From Bacillota bacterium (lineage in GTDB: Bacteria; Bacillota; Clostridia; Peptostreptococcales; Anaerovoracaceae): 64,000 nt of DNA. Made by a program: the position numbers and the translations under genes. Positions 60,858-64,000 of the stretch are shown piece after piece (within the stretch, counting starts at the first letter, position 1; the number at the start of each line of letters is the position of its first letter). The notes beneath the pieces are model-generated. The model was not told the origin of the DNA. It saw nothing but the letters and a program-made list of their open reading frames with translations, and made no database searches. The stretch covers positions 248,001-312,000 of the forward strand of contig JAFUCA010000006.1 of NCBI GenBank assembly GCA_017459895.1. Reading direction: 5' to 3'.

Positions 60858-61925
60858 ATGAAAGCAATCGTTTTCAAGAGACCGGGGGTTTATGCATATG
60901 AAGACAGACCCAAGCCACAGATCGTGAATGACGACGACGTCCTGATCAAGGTACTGGGCGTGGGAATCTGTGGAAGTGACCTGCACATTCTGATGGATCC
61001 GCCGATGCACCCGGCGAAACCGGACATCATCTTCGGACACGAGTACTGCGGCGAAGTCGCAGCGGTGGGACCGGCCGTCAAGGGGCTGGCGCCTGGAGAT
61101 AAGGTCATCGTTGACCCGCATCCGCCCTGCGGCCACTGCAACCAGTGCAGAAGCGACCGGCCGGGACAGTGCGAGACACTGTACTGCCAGCAGGATACGC
61201 CGTGGTTCGAGCACGGGATCACCCGGGGCATCTTCCAGGATGGAGCGCTGACCAGCTTTACCTGTGTGCCGGCCATGTCCGTATATAAGATCGACAATGA
61301 CACACCCTTTGAGCTGGCTGCGCTGGCGGAACCGCTGTCCTGCGTGGGCTATGCGATAGAGAAACTGGACATTCAGGCGGGTGATACCGTCTGCGTCCTG
61401 GGTGCAGGCCCCATGGGACTGCTGTTCGCAGCCATGGCCAAGGCCAACGGAGCCCGGAAGGTCATCGTTTCGGAGCCCCATGAATTCAGAAGAGAGAAAG
61501 CCCTGAAGTGCGGTGCCACCAGAACCGTGGATCCCACGAAGGAAGATCTGAAACAGGTGTGCCTGGATGAGACCGACGGCCTGGGTGTGGATCACTGCAT
61601 CGAAGCGGTGGGACAGATGCTGCAGACAGCCATTGATGTGGTACGGCCCAGCGGCAAGATCATCATGTTCGGTCACGATGAGACGGCTCTGCCGCAGATC
61701 CGGCTGGCGGATATCGTTCGTAAGGAGATCACCATCTTCGGAGGTTTCCTGGGCAAGTATTACTTCGAGAAGACCGGTCATATCATCGAGAGCGGCATCT
61801 TGCCGCTGGAGGAGATCGTATCCCATACCTTCCCGCTCAGTGAATATCAGAAGGGACTGGATCTGCTCCGCGCCGGCAAGGCGATGAAGGTCATCATTTA
61901 TCCGGAGGAGTATCCGGACGAATAA
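60858..61925 (+). CDS. Zinc alcohol dehydrogenase-family enzyme, candidate IolM
   Basis: A 355-residue medium-chain zinc dehydrogenase. The catalytic zinc region is CGSDLHIL and GHEYCGEVAAVG. The structural zinc Cys cluster is CGHCNQCRSDRPGQCETLYC, and GAGPMGLLFAAMAKANGA is the NAD site. In the alternative inositol route IolM (scyllo-inosose 3-dehydrogenase) belongs to this family. The neighbourhood of the IolN homologue and a sugar ABC transporter favours that function over sorbitol or threonine dehydrogenase. AAAGGAG precedes the start. Confidence 0.85.
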   Translation: MKAIVFKRPGVYAYEDRPKPQIVNDDDVLIKVLGVGICGSDLHILMDPPMHPAKPDIIFGHEYCGEVAAVGPAVKGLAPGDKVIVDPHPPCGHCNQCRSDRPGQCETLYCQQDTPWFEHGITRGIFQDGALTSFTCVPAMSVYKIDNDTPFELAALAEPLSCVGYAIEKLDIQAGDTVCVLGAGPMGLLFAAMAKANGARKVIVSEPHEFRREKALKCGATRTVDPTKEDLKQVCLDETDGLGVDHCIEAVGQMLQTAIDVVRPSGKIIMFGHDETALPQIRLADIVRKEITIFGGFLGKYYFEKTGHIIESGILPLEEIVSHTFPLSEYQKGLDLLRAGKAMKVIIYPEEYPDE

Positions 61926-62036
61926 AAGACAGTTATGGCAAGTCATCATAAACTGTTGCATTCAGAAGAAACGGAATCGTATTCAATAGAATCGTATTCA
62001 GCAAGGAAAAGAGCCCACAGGGCGGGAGGTTAAAAA

Positions 62037-62999
62037 ATGAGTTTGAAGAAAAAACTGATCGGTGCTGCAATGATTCTGACGTTGGTGTTCGCATTCACAG
62101 CCTGCGGATCCGGTTCCTCCGACGAGGGATCCGGGGACAGCGCCAATTCCGATGTTAAGATCGGCGTTATCATGAAGTCATCGGATGAATTCCAGAATGC
62201 GGTGGTCCAGGGCGCGAAGGACGCTGCGGCAGAAGCAGGCATCACCAACTTCAGCAACGTTGCATCCACCAGTGAGAGCGATACGATGCAGCAGGTCACC
62301 GCGGTAGAGGATATGGTCTCCAACGGCACCGATATCATTCTGATTTCCTGTCAGGAAGAGAATGCGCTGTCCGGACCGCTGCAGGCAGCGGCGGATGCGG
62401 GCGTCAAGGTCGTCATGGTCGACACCGACTGCGGCAAGTTTGAGGACAAGGTTACCTTCATCGGTACCGATAACGAAGCAGCAGCTTATGAAGGCGCGCA
62501 GGAATTCGCGAAGCGTCTGGACAAGGGTTCCAACGTCGTCATCCTCAGAGGCAAACTGGGTGATGTGAACCACGAAGCCAGAACCAACGGCCTGACCAAG
62601 GCTCTGGAAGAAGCCGGAATGAATGTTCTGGACGTACAGGACGCCAACTGTGAGACCGATAAGGCAGCCAGCGTCATGGAGCAGTTCATGACCAAGTACC
62701 AGGGCAAGATCGACGCAGTCATGGTCACCTCTGACTCCATGGCGGTCGGTGCAGCACAGGCCATCAAGAATGCCGGCGTGGAAGGCATCAAGGTCTGCGG
62801 ATTTGACGGATTCCAGGCAGCCATCAGCCTGTTCGATACAGACGAGATCGAGATGATCATCGCGCAGAAGCCGTATGACATCGGTGTACAGGGTGTCGAA
62901 TGCGGACTGGGTGCTCTGAACGGAGAAACCTATGACTCCTATATCAATCCGGGAATCGCCATCATCGACAAGGACAATTACACGGAATACAAGAAATAA
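62037..62999 (+). CDS. Sugar ABC transporter substrate-binding lipoprotein
   Basis: A 320-residue periplasmic-binding-protein homologue of the ribose/inositol class. A lipoprotein signal (LVFAFTAC, lipid on the Cys) is followed by a Ser/Gly/Asp linker and a two-lobed sugar-binding domain (about 40-315) with VVMVDTDC, FIGTDNEAAAYEGAQ and VCGFDGFQAAISLF motifs. GGGAGG precedes the start. Neighbour genes suggest an inositol or related cyclitol as ligand. It lies 111 bp after the IolM-like gene; no clear promoter is seen in between. Confidence 0.93.
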   Translation: MSLKKKLIGAAMILTLVFAFTACGSGSSDEGSGDSANSDVKIGVIMKSSDEFQNAVVQGAKDAAAEAGITNFSNVASTSESDTMQQVTAVEDMVSNGTDIILISCQEENALSGPLQAAADAGVKVVMVDTDCGKFEDKVTFIGTDNEAAAYEGAQEFAKRLDKGSNVVILRGKLGDVNHEARTNGLTKALEEAGMNVLDVQDANCETDKAASVMEQFMTKYQGKIDAVMVTSDSMAVGAAQAIKNAGVEGIKVCGFDGFQAAISLFDTDEIEMIIAQKPYDIGVQGVECGLGALNGETYDSYINPGIAIIDKDNYTEYKK

Positions 63000-63011
63000 G
63001 CACCATGTTGC

Positions 63012-63045
63012 AGAGCGGATCTACAGCAGCAGCTGAATCCGCTCT
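63012..63045 (+). terminator. Hairpin between binding protein and ATPase genes
   Basis: AGAGCGGAT (63012-63020) pairs with ATCCGCTCT (63037-63045) with a 16-base loop and no T run. Such intercistronic hairpins often let the binding protein be made in excess over the ATPase, as a 3' stabiliser or weak attenuator. Confidence 0.6.
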
Positions 63046-63071
63046 TGCTGTATCAGCAAGGAGGTGAGTAC

Positions 63072-64000
63072 ATGGGTGAAGTTCTTGTTGAATTAAGAAA
63101 TATACGAAAAGAGTTCCCGGGAGTTGTGGCTCTGGACAATATGACGATGCAGCTGAGGGCCGGTGAAGTCCACGGATTGATCGGTGAAAACGGAGCCGGC
63201 AAATCCACGCTGATCAAGGTCCTGACCGGCGTCTATAAACCGGATGGCGGAGAGATCTATCTGCGGGGTGAGAAGACACAGATCACAGGCCCGGCCGATT
63301 CCAAAGCCAAAGGCATCTCCTGTGTCTATCAGGAACTGAATATCGTGCAGCAGCTGCCGATCTCGGACAATCTGTTCATGGGAAGCTACGTCAAGAGAAC
63401 CGGAAGTCCGCTGCTGAATTACAGCCATATGAACAAAAAAGCGGAAGAGATCATGGCTTCTATGGGCCAGCCGGTATCCGCCAGGGAGATCGCAGGCAAC
63501 CTGGGTATGGGCCAGCAGCAGATGATTGAGATCGGACGGGCCGTACTGCTGGAATCCAACGTGATCATCCTGGATGAGCCGACCTCTTCTCTCGGAGAAA
63601 AGGAAGCGAAGGAACTCTTCAATACCATCCGGATCCTGAAGGACAGAGGCGTTGCCATCCTGTTCGTATCCCATAAACTGGAGGAGCTGTTCGAGATATG
63701 CGATGTCGTTACAGTCATGCGTGACGGGCAGCATATCTCCACGAATCCGACCTCGGCCATCACCAAGGATACGCTGATCGCGGATATGGTGGGCAGGACG
63801 CTGGATAATCTGTTCCCAAAGGTGGAGTCGAATCCTGGTGAAGTGGCTCTGGAAGTTTCCAATCTGACCCATCTCGGTGAATACTACGATATCAGCTTTA
63901 CCGCCAGGAAGGGTGAGATCCTGGGATTCTCAGGCCTGGTGGGAGCCGGAAGAACGGAACTGATGCACGGCATTTTCGCCAGCGTGAAACCGGATTCCGG
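63072..64000 (+). CDS. Sugar ABC transporter ATPase, cut by window end
   Basis: The first 309 residues of a two-cassette RbsA/MglA-type ATPase. The first domain has Walker A GENGAGKST, Q-loop VYQELNIVQQ, an ABC signature LGMGQQQMIEIGRA (LSxGxxQ is usual) and Walker B VIILDEPTSSL. The second domain begins near 257 and shows GLVGAGRTE. It follows the binding-protein gene by 72 bp with a GGAGGTG site. The permease gene should lie beyond the window. Confidence 0.93.
   Translation, partial: MGEVLVELRNIRKEFPGVVALDNMTMQLRAGEVHGLIGENGAGKSTLIKVLTGVYKPDGGEIYLRGEKTQITGPADSKAKGISCVYQELNIVQQLPISDNLFMGSYVKRTGSPLLNYSHMNKKAEEIMASMGQPVSAREIAGNLGMGQQQMIEIGRAVLLESNVIILDEPTSSLGEKEAKELFNTIRILKDRGVAILFVSHKLEELFEICDVVTVMRDGQHISTNPTSAITKDTLIADMVGRTLDNLFPKVESNPGEVALEVSNLTHLGEYYDISFTARKGEILGFSGLVGAGRTELMHGIFASVKPDS

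Overview
The window looks like chromosomal DNA of a GC-rich (roughly 55-60 percent by eye) Gram-positive gut-type anaerobe, most likely a Clostridia-class member of the Bacillota. The reasons are a sortase B pilus locus with cell-wall sorting signals, a paired GlgC/GlgD glycogen system, DeoR, GntR and LacI regulators, AGGAGG ribosome binding sites and TTGACA/TATAAT promoters. The exact genus cannot be named from the sequence alone. I saw no rRNA, tRNA, insertion sequence, integrase or CRISPR.

Layout: 0.1-1.5 kb holds a fumarase-type beta subunit and a DUF169 gene. 1.9-3.6 kb holds an Mrp ATPase, a flavin reductase and a small Cys-rich protein. 3.6-4.4 kb is a broken LRR/Ig-like surface protein, and 4.4-5.7 kb a two-gene ThrE-type exporter on the minus strand. 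5.8-23.1 kb is one uninterrupted pilus operon: SpaA-type adhesin, small sorting-signal protein, NlpC/P60-like hydrolase, major pilin, class B sortase, a signal-peptidase-like protein without its catalytic dyad, and two giant adhesins. 23.2-25.6 kb holds two DMT transporters around the stump of an RND/MMPL transporter. 26.3-34.4 kb holds a DeoR regulator, gap, pyk, isocitrate dehydrogenase, a GntR regulator and an aconitase-family hydratase. 34.5-46.9 kb is starch and glycogen metabolism (malQ, GH13, glgD, glgC, glgB, glgA, glgP). 47.0-64 kb is an inositol and hexuronate region. It combines classical iolG, iolB, iolD and iolE genes with homologues of the alternative route (IolM, IolN, IolO, then tagaturonate reductase UxaB and altronate dehydratase UxaA), two LacI regulators with recognisable palindromic operators, and a sugar ABC transporter cut by the window end.

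Two DNA-level signals stand out. First, an 11-bp word, GCAAAGGCTGG / CCAGCCTTTGC, occurs 21 times exactly and about 23 more times with one mismatch, on both strands, in genes and between genes. Within genes it is read in all six frames, so protein sequence cannot explain it. Chance expectation is about 0.03 copies. Second, the longest gene-free stretches (1.5, 24.1, 25.7 and 36.3 kb) are filled with AT-rich arrays of short inverted half-sites at fixed spacing. The half-site word differs between loci (AATCTGCAA, CTCTGCCAA, CTACCATAT, CTACCCCAT). The array at 25.7 kb has three units at exactly 186-bp spacing with identical internal offsets. The arrays contain or are flanked by the 11-bp word or a close variant of it. 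Together these look like an undescribed repeat system in this lineage, possibly an uptake-type signal plus extragenic palindromic arrays.
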